Shown here: positions 20,846 to 32,837 of the stretch, in pieces
Layout of the letters: the number at the start of each line of letters is the position of its first letter
How positions within the stretch are numbered: position 1 is the stretch's first letter
Assembly (NCBI GenBank): GCA_026545225.1
Contig: CM048853.1
Span: forward strand, 18,993,255-19,057,254
DNA from: Cornus controversa
Taxonomy: Eukaryota; Streptophyta; Magnoliopsida; Cornales; Cornaceae
Length of the DNA: 64,000 nucleotides
Reading direction: 5' to 3'
The notes under the pieces: model-generated
Told to the model about the DNA's origin: nothing
Seen by the model: the letters and a program-made list of their open reading frames with translations, nothing else
The model's database searches: none
Program-made: the position numbers and the translations under genes

Positions 20846-21429
20846 GTTTAAGTTTGGGGGTGAGGCGATGCCTACCTATTTTTGTGCTTTATTGCATATG
20901 GGGGAAATTTGTGTGAAATTCTTCTTGTATTAGGATTTTATTTTATTTTATTTTCTTAGTTTGTTTATTTTATTTTATTTTGTTTTGTTTTTAGATAGAA
21001 TGTTTTGACATTATTCAAAGGATTAATACCTTATGTAGGTACTTAACTTGTAATTTTTGAGTATGTTTTAAATTTTTGGAAACTGTGGTTTAAATTATGT
21101 GGTTTAATGATGGTTTGCGATAACATGTTTTGGAGTGATTAATTTTAGTTTCCTTACATGCACAAACACACTAGCATAATCTTGTGAGGTATAAACTTTG
21201 GTTTTGAGTTATTGAGTTACATATGCTTGATATTAATTAGTATCTCTTGAAAATGAGTACCGATAATGTGTTTTACTTGACTTCAATGAAAAAGAAAAAA
21301 AAAAAGAAAAGAAAAAAGTGATGAATAAGTGAATCAATTTGATCCTTTTCATGAGTAACCGGGCCTCTGTGCCTCAGGAAGCACGAGTGTTCGCGTCAAA
21401 AGTGAAAGGGTGAGAAAAGATTAGCATTG

Positions 21430-21584
21430 GTTGTCTTGATTTGTAGCCTGACTGATTCAAGTAATTAGGTCTTCAGGGTATCTTAAAGCCTAGTGCCCTA
21501 AAGCCATCTGGTTTGGGAGCCACTGACTGAAAGCTTGCTACATGGATCTTTCAGAAAGCTTAATAGATCAAGACATTGCACAAC
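21430..21584 (+). other. Conserved 3'-UTR module in H1
   Basis: This carries the same ordered words as in E and D: ATTAGGTC, GTGCCCTAAAGCC, TGGTTTGGGAG, GCTTGCTACATGG, AGAAAGC and CATTGCACA. It is non-coding in all copies and lies between the env position and the 3' PPT. Confidence 0.65.
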
Positions 21585-21786
21585 CAATGAATCAACGAAA
21601 AAAAAATGGAAAAGTCATGTATTTATGTTTGGAAGTATGATTTCAATAAGGGGAGCTAGTGAGTTGAAAGGGTATGTGCCTTAATATATCAGAGCTTGGT
21701 TATGCTACATGAGATGAATGCTAGTTCACTTTACACGAGGGACTAGAGTTGATTATTTTGAGATATGTTGATGTGAATTATGTGTG

Positions 21787-21920
21787 GGGACCATTGATTT
21801 GAATTATGGAATTTGAAAATTTAGAATTATTCTTGAATGCAAGTTTGTAACTATATATTGTAATCTTCTTCTTGAATTAATGTTGAAATAGAATTTTGAA
21901 TGTTTGTGGGTAACATTTCT
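21787..21920 (+). repeat. 134-bp direct repeat flanking E' (left copy)
   Basis: This H1 3'-UTR segment is repeated at 25306-25439 with one difference (T versus C). The right copy continues into normal H1 3' UTR (GGAAACCCTCACGAGAC), while the left copy runs into E' within a few bases. It is far longer than a normal 5-bp target duplication. Confidence 0.9.
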
Positions 21921-22743
21921 TGAAACTTTCTAACAAAATGGCTTTAGGGCACCAGGTTTCAAGATACCTCGAGGGACCTAATAACTCGAACCAAAACGGT
22001 CACAAACCATAGGATTATTATTTTAATTTTTTTTTACAAGTGTAGCATGTTTAGAATGTTTATTCTCAAGGGATACCGACTTATATTCAGCACACATAAT
22101 TGATACTCAAAGCCAAGTACAAACCCCACTAACTCTACTAGTGTGCGTGTGAATTATGAAAAGAACTAGAGTCAACCACTCCAAGTCATGTCAATGCAAA
22201 TAACGACTTAACCCACTGCATTCAAACCATAGTTTCTAGAAATTTTACACATACTCTACAATTGCAAGTCAAGAACCTACATAAAGTATTAAACTCTTGA
22301 TTGGTGTTAATACATCTAAACTGAAAACAAAACAACCTAAAAAAATAAATAAATAAACAAACAAAAGTGTTCTTCCTTACCCCCAAACTTGAATCACACA
22401 TTGTCCTCAATGTGTAATAAAAATATAAAGCGTATGGTAAGTGATAGAACAATATTACCGTAGTGGTAGAAATGTAAAAATTTGGCAAAGCATTCACATG
22501 AATAAGGGTTGGTCATCCCCCCAAACTTGGATGCAAGAACCTGTCATAAAAAATACAACTACACACCACGCTTATTAAAAGAAAAAAAATAATAATAATA
22601 AATAAAAAGAATGCAACAAAATGACAAACAAACACAAATAAAAATTAAAACAAAGAAAAATCAACTCTAACAAAAGCAAAAATAAATAAAAATAAATGAA
22701 AAGAAAAACACAGATTTCCTAACTACTACTTTTGATGGAAGGT

Positions 22744-23627
22744 TCACCCTATACCACATCTCTTGAGGAGATCTAAAAGTGTCCCCCTTATTTTGTCCTC
22801 ACTTTCTTGTGCCGGAATCCAAACAATTTTTAGGCACCTCTTATCTATATCAATGTGAGGTTTTAAGAAAAATGAATCAATCGAATAAAATTCAACTAAT
22901 TCAGGAAAACATGACCCTTTAACTTGTTCTTGACTAATTTTTTCTCATTCATATCTAATTTCTCATTACTCAAGTCAAAAACAAAAGTAAAAGGTGGACT
23001 CTCATTAGGACTTAAGTGATCACACTTAAGTTCTTTATGTAAAGTTTTAGAGTCCGGTATGAGTAATGGTTCCACAAAGGGGGCATGGTCTAACTCAATT
23101 GGTTGTGTGAGTTCAATATTGGTCATGGGCTGACTTGGAAGTTCCTCTTGATCTTCACAATTCAAAGCATTGGTTATCTGCTCAATTTGAACTTCTAGCC
23201 TAGCTATAGATTGTGAATGTGAATTTAACAAATTAGTTTGTTCCTCAAGGTTGCCAATTCGTTCATCAAGTTTGCCAAGGGCAGTCAAAACTTTGTCCTC
23301 AAATCCCGGAGAATAAGTATGAGAAAATGGATCATCCCCAGGTATAGAAAAATTTTCATATGTGTGTTCTTGATAAAAATCATAATATTGTCCTGCAGTA
23401 GGACAATTTATCACATGATGAAAAGGACTAAAACAACATGCACATGACTCATATGGTATGGACAAGTGAGTAGTAGGAGCATGACTAAAGGGCATAAATT
23501 GGTCCAATCTCCATGATAATATATCTAATTTTTTGGACACATCCATTGAATTTTTACTCACATTCTCCATATCACAACCAAATTGATCAACACATGCCTC
23601 TAAAGGATACTCATACTGAAATGACAT
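22744..23627 (-). pseudogene. E' Gag-like ORF, frameshifted
   Basis: This is homologous to the E ORF along its length, starting at MSFQYEYP. The zinc knuckle CACCFSPFHHVINC and the SHSQSIARLE coil are intact. Two extra A's in a poly-A run near 22938 shift the frame, so translation ends at 22896 after 243 residues; the normal C-terminus continues in another frame to the stop at 22744. The conserved knuckle in both copies suggests it mattered when the family was active. Confidence 0.8.
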
Positions 23628-23887
23628 GTTTTAAAAAAAATCAAAATTAAAAGAAACTAACAATCCAAAACAGAAGTGAATGAATTAAAATACAAAAACT
23701 CACAAGAGGTCCTGAAATTTGAACTTCTTTCCACTTGTGTAGTAGCTCTTGTACCTATATTCAAACACACAAAACACAACAAATTAAAAATAGAATATAT
23801 ACAAGTCCTAAATTATAATTAAACAAGACTTAATCTTTAAACTTAACAACGCAATCATGACCGCAGTCCTCGGCAACGACGCCATTT

Positions 23888-25305
23888 TGTTCGAAGTGCA
23901 AAACGTGATAAAATAATATGGAATAATGTCGTTGTTGTTTTACACCTCGACAAAAAAAGAATTTATAAAACCCTACAAATACTCTACTAGAATTAGTAAA
24001 GTGGTGAGTAGGGGTCGAACCCACAGAGACTGCATTGGTTGCGTTGTTAAGCTATCAAGATCTTGTCAAATTTAATTGAAAGAGAATTTGTTTTGGTTTT
24101 AATTCTAAGGTGCTGAAATTAAATAAAATGAAATACAACATAAATAAATGGTAGACACTGGAGAGAGGGTCCTGGGAATTGACTTCACCACTAACCTTCT
24201 GACAATGCCAGTTGTATTAATTTGGGATGTTTAATCTATGCATTCAGAAAAGAATGGCTACAAGCCAAATTCAGTTCTATCAAGAGGATTCATTCAACAT
24301 ACAATTAAGCATAACTCGTCTTCGCTTAGCATGACCAATACATCAGACTAACTAATGATATGATAACCCATCTTCGTTTAGTACGAATTATAAAAACCCT
24401 AAATTGAATGATCTATGAAAACTATTGTATAACCTGTCTTAACAAAATCACAGAAATTGAAAAGAACTAAACCCTAATCACTGCAAACTTGCATTCATTC
24501 TACAAGAACAAAAGTAAATATGCAATGAAACAATACATTCAAATTGAAAGCAATAGCACAACTATTGTTTATGTCTCGGTTATACAATCAATGCACAAAA
24601 TAAATAATCCTCAAATTAATATACAAACTAAAACATTGAAAGACAGGTTAGGGTTACATCACTTCCCTGGAATGGTGTTTAGCCACTCATGATCGGAGGT
24701 CCAGGCTTGAACGATGATGAAGTCGCCGTCGTCTTGCCCGTATCGTCACGAATCGCCTCTGTATATCTCTCTCTGCTTCCCCCCTCCAGAATACCTTAGT
24801 TTTTCTTCGTTTCGTCATTTTTACTTTGCGAAAACAAACCAACGGGACACCTGGCCTTCCCAAAGTGGCAAGTGCGCATAAGAAAATGGCACTTGCTCCT
24901 CACAAAGTGGCATTTGCGCCCAAAAAGTGGCAGCTGTGCAAATAGGGCAGAAAGTTGATGAAAACGTCCGTTTCAGGAAATTTTCGTGAAATATGAAATT
25001 GTGCAGAATTGAATTTCCTTCAACATAAACGAAGTTTGGGTCGTTTTGACAATCGTGTACGGAGATATGGTCTGAATACCAAAACGGGTCCAAGACTTTT
25101 TAGGCCTGAATTGGCCCAATCTTCAATGTGAATAGGCCTAACACCATCTGTAGCCCAATTGCACCATTATTAATTAGAATTACCCGTAATCACCTGAAAT
25201 TCTGAAAAGATTAAAATTATTAATAAAAATATGAAATAAATATTACTAAGACACTAATTCATATAATTTTAAGGGCATTGAATATGCAATATTCATTACT
25301 TATCA
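23888..25305 (-). repeat. E' 5' LTR
   Basis: On the minus strand it begins TGATAAGTAATGAATATTGC and ends TTCGAACA. It is about 100 bp shorter than the E LTR, mostly through indels. The GCCACTTT cluster is retained. Confidence 0.88.
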
Positions 25306-25632
25306 GGGACCATTGATTTGAATTATGGAATTTGAAAATTTAGAATTATTCTTGAATGCAAGTTTGTAACTATATATTGTAATCTTCTTCTTGAATTAAT
25401 GTTGAAACAGAATTTTGAATGTTTGTGGGTAACATTTCTGGAAACCCTCACGAGACTATACTCGTCCACTAGGGGGAACCTAGGGGTTTAAAGGCTTGTT
25501 GCATATGCTAAATGCAATCGTTTCTCCCACGAAAGTGGAGTTGGGTAGTTTAGTTAGTAATTGTTAGTTTATTTATTTTAGTTTTGTTTTATTCTATTGC
25601 TAAGGGAGTAGCAATATGTAAGTTTGGGGGTG
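25306..25632 (+). other. H1 3' UTR, last part, with PPT
   Basis: This resumes the H1 3' UTR after E'. It begins with the second copy of the 134-bp repeat and ends with PPT AAGTTTGGGGGTG (25620-25632) directly before the LTR. The preceding GCTAAGGGAGTAGCAATATGT is shared with D and E elements. Confidence 0.85.
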
Positions 25633-27165
25633 TGATAGGCGTTGAATGTTACGCATTCTAGCCTCTTAACTTATGTATTTTATTCTCTTAGTGATAGATT
25701 ATTTTGTGATTTTACTTTGTTTTAGTGTTTTCTGTATTTTCAGGGCCTTAATGATTATTTCAGTTAAAACCAAGCTGTTGGGCTTTTAAAGAAGACATCC
25801 AAGATGGTGAGATGAAGCCTACATCAAGGAGATTCACTCAACCATTTATTTTAACTCAAATCAGCCCAAGGAAGAGGTCCAAGAGAATTACAACTGCTTA
25901 AGAAGGTTTCGGGCCTCAAGCCCAAATCTGCGCATAATACAATCTTAATCCCGTTTTGGAAATGGATCAGAAGTCTTATTTTCGAGCCTCAAATCGATAT
26001 TATTTTCGCGCAAGATTGAACGAAATTCGATTCTGCACACTTTTGTCTTTCACGAAAATTCTGTAAATCGAATTTCTAGTGGGTTAAAAGTTGGTCCGAA
26101 GTCAGCAGGAAAAACCCACCTGATTAGTGCTGCGGGAAACCCTAATTTATTCCTAATTGGATTAGGACTTTGGTGTATTCTCTTGGGAAATAAAGTAAAG
26201 ACTTGGAGGCTTAGTTGGAGGAGATTACGAGGAGATTAGACAGAGAGAACAGAGCTTCGAGAGTCTGAGAGGGCTGAGAAGAGAACAGAAACATATTTGT
26301 AGAGCCATTGGAGAACAAAGTCATACGCATAATTCAGAAAGATGATGTCTTCTTCCTCAACAGTTGAAGCTTTTTCTTTTACCATGAGCGGCTAGTTCAT
26401 CCACTAGGGTTTTGATGTAGCCCTAACAAAGCATCAATGGTTTGATTTGTTTTAATTATTGGGGACCTTTATATATATGCATAGATTGTGTAATTCAGAG
26501 GATTCTTATTATAGAATTGAGCAATAAAAGTCTTGTAATTTCAATCTCAATGATTTCTTATCTTATCTTAGATATTTAGTTGTTGTTATTGAACTCAATC
26601 TCTCTTGTTTTCTGTGATCATGAGAGAGATTATTACACAATGGTAATCACTGAATATATTGTTAAGAGCTTTGATGGATTATGCCTAGAGAAGATGAACC
26701 ATACTGCACCCTAGATTAGAGTAGTTAGGCAGATGGCCCATGCCAATCGAAGATAGTCCATGGCTTTGCCTTAATCATATGTTATCTTCTTGACGGATGA
26801 AGGTGAGCTTGTAGCCACCGACACCACTTATGCATGATGTAATTCCCCTATAGTTGATTCAATTGACCATTGATTGTGGAGTTAGTGGTGAAGTCAAACA
26901 CCCTAGATTTCTCTCCTATTATCTTCACTATCTTATTTATCTTTGATTTATTTTATTTTACTTTTTCATTAATTTAGTTTAAAAAATCAGAATTCTTTTC
27001 TTCTAAATTTAATTATAATTAATTCCGTATTCCAACTCGTCAGACCATAATCCCTGAGGTACGATACCCCTTTCGATAGCCCTATTCTACAAGGAATTCG
27101 TTCTATTGCGAAGTGTGGAAATTTTTAATTGATATACTTTTTGAGTCACACTCACACACGAATCA
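25633..27165 (+). repeat. H1 3' LTR, family C
   Basis: A complete LTR of 1533 bp runs from TGATAGGCG to ACGAATCA. It contains the same blocks as the solo LTR at 248-1754. The sequence on its right is D-family 3' UTR, not H1. Confidence 0.92.
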
Positions 27166-27479
27166 CCCACACTTTTGTAAGTTTTGTATTAGGTTAGAAT
27201 GGTCCACATTTTTGTTCAATTGTGAATATGGTGCAGTTCTTACCCTAAATTTGTCCTTAACAGCAGAAACTAGCACACATGCATTTTAAGATGTGGGGTA
27301 TAGGTCTAATGGAGAATCTTATAAATTTTTGTTTTTATTTGAATAACTTAGAGAATGAGTCTTCCGATTGTTTATGAAAAAAAAAAAAGAAGAGCAAAAT
27401 TTGTGCAATAAGCCTTCTCACTCAATAGACCAGGTCTCTGTGCCTCATAAAGTATAGAGTATTCGCGTATAAATGTGTA

Positions 27480-27662
27480 AGGTTGAGCCTTAATAAAGCG
27501 GGTGGCTTGTTTAAGCTCATCGCCTTGGAAGCTCGGCTATTAAGTCTTAAGGGTGTCTTTTCACCTAATGCCCTAAAACTGTTTGGTTTGGGAGTCATTG
27601 ACCCAACACCGCTACATGGGCTTTCAAGAAAGCAAAAAGAGTTTAAACATTGCACAGTCATC
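27480..27662 (+). other. Conserved 3'-UTR module in D3
   Basis: It contains AATGCCCTAAAAC, GTTTGGTTTGGGAGTCATTG, CGCTACATGGGC, CAAGAAAGC and CATTGCACA. The same words occur in opposite orientation in the D body (about 40297-40388) and D2 (about 61704-61796). TTGGG and CCCAA flank the central AGTCATTGA and could pair. Confidence 0.65.
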
Positions 27663-28254
27663 TGAGCACAAGCATTCATGCATGCTTCACGGTAATGAAC
27701 CACAGTGTCGCGCTTTCTATGAGTTTTTCTTCTAAAAATAGATGTGTTCTTGTATTCTCCAAATATGATGATAAGCCACACATTATAATGGATGTTCACT
27801 CTTCAAAGAGGATTTTAGGGTCGGCATTGATATTTTTGTTCAAACTGACCATTATGTGGGGACTATCATCTAACTCTAGTTTGCAAAGGTTCATTTTTGT
27901 TAAATGTCCACATAGCTCCATAATACTTGTTGCATTTGTCAATCACGAGATGAATGAGAAATCGTCCCTTATCCAGTTAATGACTGATAACTGATCCATT
28001 TTTGCATAAGTTAGATCATTTTATTTTGCATTGCTAAGGAACTAGCAATATGTAAGTTTGGGGGTGTGATAAACGTCAAATGTTACACATTTAAGCCTTC
28101 TTAATTGCATATGTTGATTCCGTATTTATGTTTACCTTGGTATTTTTATGCTATTTTTGTGTTTTTGTTGAATATTAGGTTTTGTCCCAAAAGAGGACGA
28201 TGTTCCCGATCAAGTGCTGAGGAAGTGAAGAAATCAAGAAAAATTCATGAAGGC

Positions 28255-28377
28255 ATTTCGCACAATCGAGATGATGATTTCACACAATCGAAATCTCGAT
28301 TGTGCGAAACTTCAATTTCACATGATCGAAATCTCGATTGTGTGAAACCTCAATTTCGCACAATCGAGATTCTGTAA
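28255..28377. repeat. Palindrome cluster in D3 LTR
   Basis: Alternating copies of TTTCGCACAATCGAAA-type and TCGATTGTGCGAAA-type words form at least three overlapping inverted repeats upstream of a TATA-like motif. The word is shared with the T1 chromovirus LTR. Confidence 0.8.
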
Positions 28378-30181
28378 ACTGTAAGTTGTCCACTTGTCTT
28401 GCCACTTGCTTCCAAGAATGACCTTTGCACGTCCTTTTTGAGGATTTTCTAACTTCAAAGAGACATGTGAGGGGAACATATATATAGTAGGTGAATTATA
28501 AAGATATATAGGTAAGGTGGGACCTAAGGACACAAGTGGATGGACATATATGCATATTTTTGGGAAAAAAAAGACAATAGAATTTTCAGAAGGAGAGAAG
28601 GAGAGCAAAACCAGACCTTTGGAGCTTCATATCTCTAGCCATGGAGGATTACAAGTCTCCTATGATCAACTAACTTTCCATCTAGGGTGTGGTTGAAACC
28701 CCTAGCCATGTAACTTGTGCATTTTGTAGCTATTTTGGGATTTATATGTATATGTTGATTACTTAGCCTAGTGTTTGTATAATACTTGTGAACCTCTTCA
28801 ATATATTAATTTGATTTTATTTCTTCATCTTGTCTTAGAGTAGAAATACTTCATTTTGAATGCTCAACATTTACAACTTTCACAAAAAGTGTAAATGATG
28901 GCTTTGTAATGGTGTTTAATCGAATGTGATGTTTCTTGCTTATATAGCCTATGCCAAGATAGGGTAGTTCGGACACACCTAGGTATATGTAGAAGGTAGG
29001 ATAAGTAGATAGGTTGAAGAACTATGCTTGTTAAAGATAGGCTATGTTTAGTTAGAAATCATGTTTATCTTTTGATATGTCATTTTAGGCTACAAGCCTA
29101 ATGACATTGTGTTGCATATACTTGTAGAAAATCCCATTAGCTACATAAATGAACATGTCAAATGGCTAGAGGTGGAAACCACCCCTAGCTCTCTCTCTCT
29201 CTCTCAACTTTACAAATTGTTTAAATTTAATGTTTTTACATTCTACTAAGTAGTGTTAAATTCAAACCAAAATTCTGTTTTTAGGATTAAATTGGAAATT
29301 CTCTCTTAATAGTGCAATTCAACCAAGTACTCCTTGTGGGATCGATACCCTCTATAAAGAACCGTATCTACAAAGATTCATTCTCTTGCGAGTGGTTTAA
29401 ATTATATTTTGATAGGCAATAGTAAGCTACAAAAATAAAGATAAGTTAGGCCACATCAGGGGTCTACATTTTTGATACTTCTCCTAGTTGAGACAAGAAA
29501 ATATAAATAAATATGTCAACACTGTGACAAAAAAATATAAATAAAAATCAAACAAATATACCATCATATATGCTTTCAAGTAATTGAAAACAATTGCATA
29601 TAAAACTTGAAAACCCCAAATTATAACATGAGCAGGAGTGTAAGATTGAATTATATTAACAAAGCTAGCAACCACTATACAAATTAGAAGTTGCATAACC
29701 TTTGTGTAATTTTCTAAAAAACCCTAGCACCACCAACAGATATTATAGGGCCATTGAATGCACCCATTCTGACTTATAAAGCTCTATGTTCTTGCAGTTA
29801 ATATTAATAGACAATTCTGATGTAGGTTTAATAAACTTTATTCATTGAACTAATCTTAGTCATGACATACATAAGTCTCATAATATTAACCATAGTTAAG
29901 CACCAATAAATAAATCATATCTGCAATAGTGCATTAAATAGTAATTAATAGTCTTGAGAGTAGTTAATAATTACTGGTTAGAATTTGATAAATTGAAAAC
30001 TCTTAATTAGAAACATTTAAGGCTATTTATTAAAGCCTAGCTAGCAACTACTAAAATTAAATACAAATAAGGTGTTAATTAATACAAAACTTGTTGTTGT
30101 TGAAGGTTATTAAGATAACGTCAACCAGAAGGAAAACTAAGAATATTAAGTCGTAAATCAGTACATGATTTGTAACAAACA

Positions 30182-30507
30182 AACAACTTGAATAAATCCA
30201 ACAATAGGTCAAAAATAATCGATTACTTGCACATAAAACCCGAAAATCCCAAATTGTAACATGCTTCAGTAAACTAACTGTACAAAAAACCCTAAAACCC
30301 CAAATCAAAACATGATTTTATAAACAACTCGAATAAATCCAACAATAGATGAAAAATAATTGATTAGTTTCACATAAAACCCGAAAACCCCAAATTATAA
30401 CATCCTTTAGTAAACTAACTGAAGAAAAACCCTTAAACCCCAAATCAAAACATGCTTTTACAACCAACTTGAATAAATTCAATAATAGATGAAAAATAAT
30501 TGATTAA
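30182..30507. repeat. Tandem repeat, period about 140 bp
   Basis: The unit runs AACAACTTGAATAAATCCAA, a GATGAAAAATAATTGATTA-type stretch, ACCCGAAAACCCCAAATTATA and TAAACTAACTG. Copies start near 30182, 30323 and 30462 (the last partial). A degenerate relative lies at about 29578-29640. Confidence 0.75.
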
Positions 30508-31830
30508 ATCAACAAATATTCATATATAAAATAATCTTGAACAAGAATGGAATGAACTCCAACATTAAACGAATCAAACGAATGGACCCTAAACGAGCGA
30601 ACCCTAACATGAAAAAAAAAATGATAATCGACATGAAAAAAGAAAGAAAGAAAAACTAAAAAATTGAACAAAACTTACCTCTGGCCTCGCTCCTTTTACT
30701 CAAGAACTCAGGTGTCTTCGCTCCTTCAACTTCAAACCTTCTTCAACCCTCGATCAAGCAACGACATGGAAGATTTTATAGGGTTTTCTATGTGTTTACA
30801 AATGAAGTGTCGTTTGTGTTTGAGTTCATAGAGTAGAGAGATGCAACGCATGGAAAAGAAGAGTAGTTGAGAATATTAAAGTGTATGACAGTTGACGTTG
30901 CTTGACTGTTGACGTGATAGAGAAGTGTTTGGGAGATGGATTAAAATAAAACTTGGACAAGTATAGTGTTAAGTAGGGTAGTTTAGTCATTTAAGCATTT
31001 TATTAACCAAAGTCAACCAAAAACCACTGACAGGGGGTGAAAATAAAGATTTACAAATGTGGGGGGTCAGGTCAAAGTATTGACAAACCTCAGAGGGTCA
31101 AAATATAATTTGTCCAATTTTTTAACACTGATTTTCTGTTTGTTTTCATGTAAAATATTTCCCCAATAAAACTTTTTACTTTAAAATATTTTATTTAACT
31201 TTTTATTTTATTTTCTAGGGTTTGGGTAAGAACTTCGAAAATATTTTGCGTTGTTTGTCTCACTTTAACAAATTAGCCTACTCAAAAGAATATAAAGACT
31301 AACAATTGAGTTATTTTGTAGTTTAGAATTAATGTGTACAAAGGCTTTTGTTTTTCCTAATAAAAGGCGAGTGTATTTAAGAGGGGATAATTGTACAAAC
31401 AAGGCATTAAGCTATACAAGCAGCTAAAGAGTAGTAAAACAACTGAATAAGCAAGAAACTGAACACTATAAGCAAACGACTCTATTCTACTATTCAACTC
31501 ATCAGCGATAATATCCAATATCATCCTCTCCATTAGTTTTGTTCACCTAAATTTTTTGGAACCTCTTCTTTTTTTTTCCCCATTAAGATAACAAATAGAA
31601 TCATACATTATGGCTAAAAAAGAAACCATTGCAGACTTAAGTGATCTCATTGAGAAGATATATATACATGCAGTAATATTATAATTGTCAAAAAGAACTA
31701 CTATTATTTATACAAAATCTTTAATAAGGACCAAAAGAAACTAAAGAATTAACTAATGTGTAAAAAATCTAAGTGCTATAGTACAACAACTGTATGAAGA
31801 CCAAGCAAATATCAAATGAGAATTCAGAAT

Positions 31831-32450
31831 AAGGTGGCAATTCGTGTTCCCGTGTCGTGTCGTGTCGTGTCATGTCGTGTCGATCTATAAGTATTATACT
31901 AAATAGCTTAATCTTAACCTGATCCATTTAATAATCACGTCAGAGACTCTCAATACTAACCCAACCCATTTATTAAACGTGTTACTAAATTGGCTTGTGT
32001 AACCTGTTTAATAAACATGTCCTATAATGACACAACTTGTTTAATAACCTTTTTAATCCATTTAACTTATATCTCCATCCCTAAAAATCTCTCTGAAGAT
32101 TATATAAAAAATAAAGTACATATCAATACATAAATCCTAAAATCAAAATATATTATAAATTTTGTATCTATATATAAATTCAAAAACATACTTAGGTGAT
32201 TCAACAACTGGAAAGACACCATAACAATCTCATCCTTGAGATTTATGGCTACATCAGTCTGGTAAACAAAAAACTAGATTACAAACAATTGCGATATATA
32301 TAACTATGTATATATAAGTTTGTGTAAAACCATAATATATCAATAACTCATGTCGTAATCATGTTGTAATCGTGTCATGGGTTAAACAGCTTAAATCCAA
32401 ACCCAATCTAATTTTTGCGTATTGTGTTCATGTTGACCCATTTATTAAAG
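31831..32450. mobile_element. CGTGTC-rich non-autonomous repeat (class uncertain)
   Basis: It opens GGTGGCAATTCGTGTTCCCG followed by GTGTC iterations, then repeated TTTAATAAAC/GTGTTACT words and a CATGTTGACCCATTTATTAAA end. Similar repeats are common in dicot genomes and often treated as miniature DNA transposons; I cannot define matching terminal repeats or a target duplication. Confidence 0.4.
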
Positions 32451-32689
32451 GGAAAAATACACTCACACCCCCTGAGGTTTGCCCTAACTACACTCGTATC
32501 TATAATTTGGCAAAACTTACATTAACACCTCCTGATGTTTGATGCATGATTACACTTACCCCAACATTATATGTATTGTCTGTTTTGCTCCTCCGTTGAC
32601 TGAAAAGACATTCTTGAGCTCATTTTTTTACGTCTAAAAGACTATATTGCCTCAATTTTCCTTCCATTATTTCCCTTCTAACTTTAAGG

Positions 32690-32720
<31 letters not shown>
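32690..32720. repeat. (GC)n(AC)n microsatellite
   Basis: A short GCGC run grades into an AC run, followed by AT-rich sequence. Confidence 0.85.
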
Positions 32721-32837
32721 ATATATAGATATATATTTTGCAGCACTAGAAATATATTGAAAATTTTATTAAATATATTTTTAATATATATTATATTACA
32801 TATTTTAGTATAAAATAAATTTAAAATTACAAATTAT

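Larger units (their letters stand above)
20463..21786 (+). other. H1 3' UTR, first part
   Basis: T-rich non-coding sequence. It holds an AAGTTTGGGGG motif near 20711-20721, the covarying hairpin (20824-20845), an internal PPT-like tract (20850-20860) and the conserved 3'-UTR module (about 21430-21584). No coding signal was seen. Confidence 0.7.
21935..25305 (-). mobile_element. E': inverted, 3'-truncated copy of element E inside H1
   Basis: Read on the minus strand: complete 5' LTR (25305 to 23888), PBS with two changes (23884 to 23867), Gag-like ORF (23627 to 22744), 3' UTR with hairpin, then a break at about 21935 inside the conserved module. PPT and 3' LTR are missing. The LTR end is exact; the other end is ragged and joined to a duplicated piece of target. 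It is more diverged from E than the two E LTRs are from each other. Confidence 0.88.
15635..27165 (+). mobile_element. H1: family C Athila-like element, 5' truncated, with nested E'
   Basis: In order: end of gag, protease, RT and RNase H without integrase (15635-18349); a spacer with palindromes and a TATA box; an env-like ORF (19239-20462); a 3' UTR interrupted by the inverted element E'; a PPT (25620-25632); and a complete family C 3' LTR (25633-27165). The 5' LTR, PBS and capsid are missing, replaced by the fusion to E at 15634/15635. The right end lies inside D3, so H1 inserted into an older D-family copy. Confidence 0.85.
27166..29458 (+). mobile_element. D3: 3' end of an Athila-like D-type element
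   Basis: A 3' UTR (27166-28066) with the conserved module (about 27480-27662), a PPT (28054-28066) and a 3' LTR (28067-29458, TGATAAACG to GGCCACATCA). The body upstream was displaced by H1. It is related to D2 but diverged enough to be a separate subfamily. The LTR holds a palindrome cluster (28255-28377) about 100 bp upstream of a TATA-like CATATATATAG near 28477. No coding sequence is present. Confidence 0.82.
29459..32837. other. AT-rich island without a recognised gene
   Basis: No convincing coding region was seen; short ORFs lack homology. It contains a diverged tandem repeat (30182-30507), a sequence end resembling a Mutator-like terminus near 31072-31120, a CGTGTC-rich non-autonomous repeat (about 31831-32450), a second terminus-like block (32452-32620) and a microsatellite (32690-32720). 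It is the most host-like part of the window, but may be old DNA-transposon debris. Confidence 0.5.

Noticed and set aside
27483-27665. Short protein gene in the D3 3' UTR
   Set aside because: The frame is not kept in the equivalent modules of the D body, D2, H1 or E.
30281-30312. Interstitial telomere repeat (AACCCTAAA-like)
   Set aside because: Only single AACCCTAAAACCCC words within a 140-bp unit, not a tandem 7-mer array.
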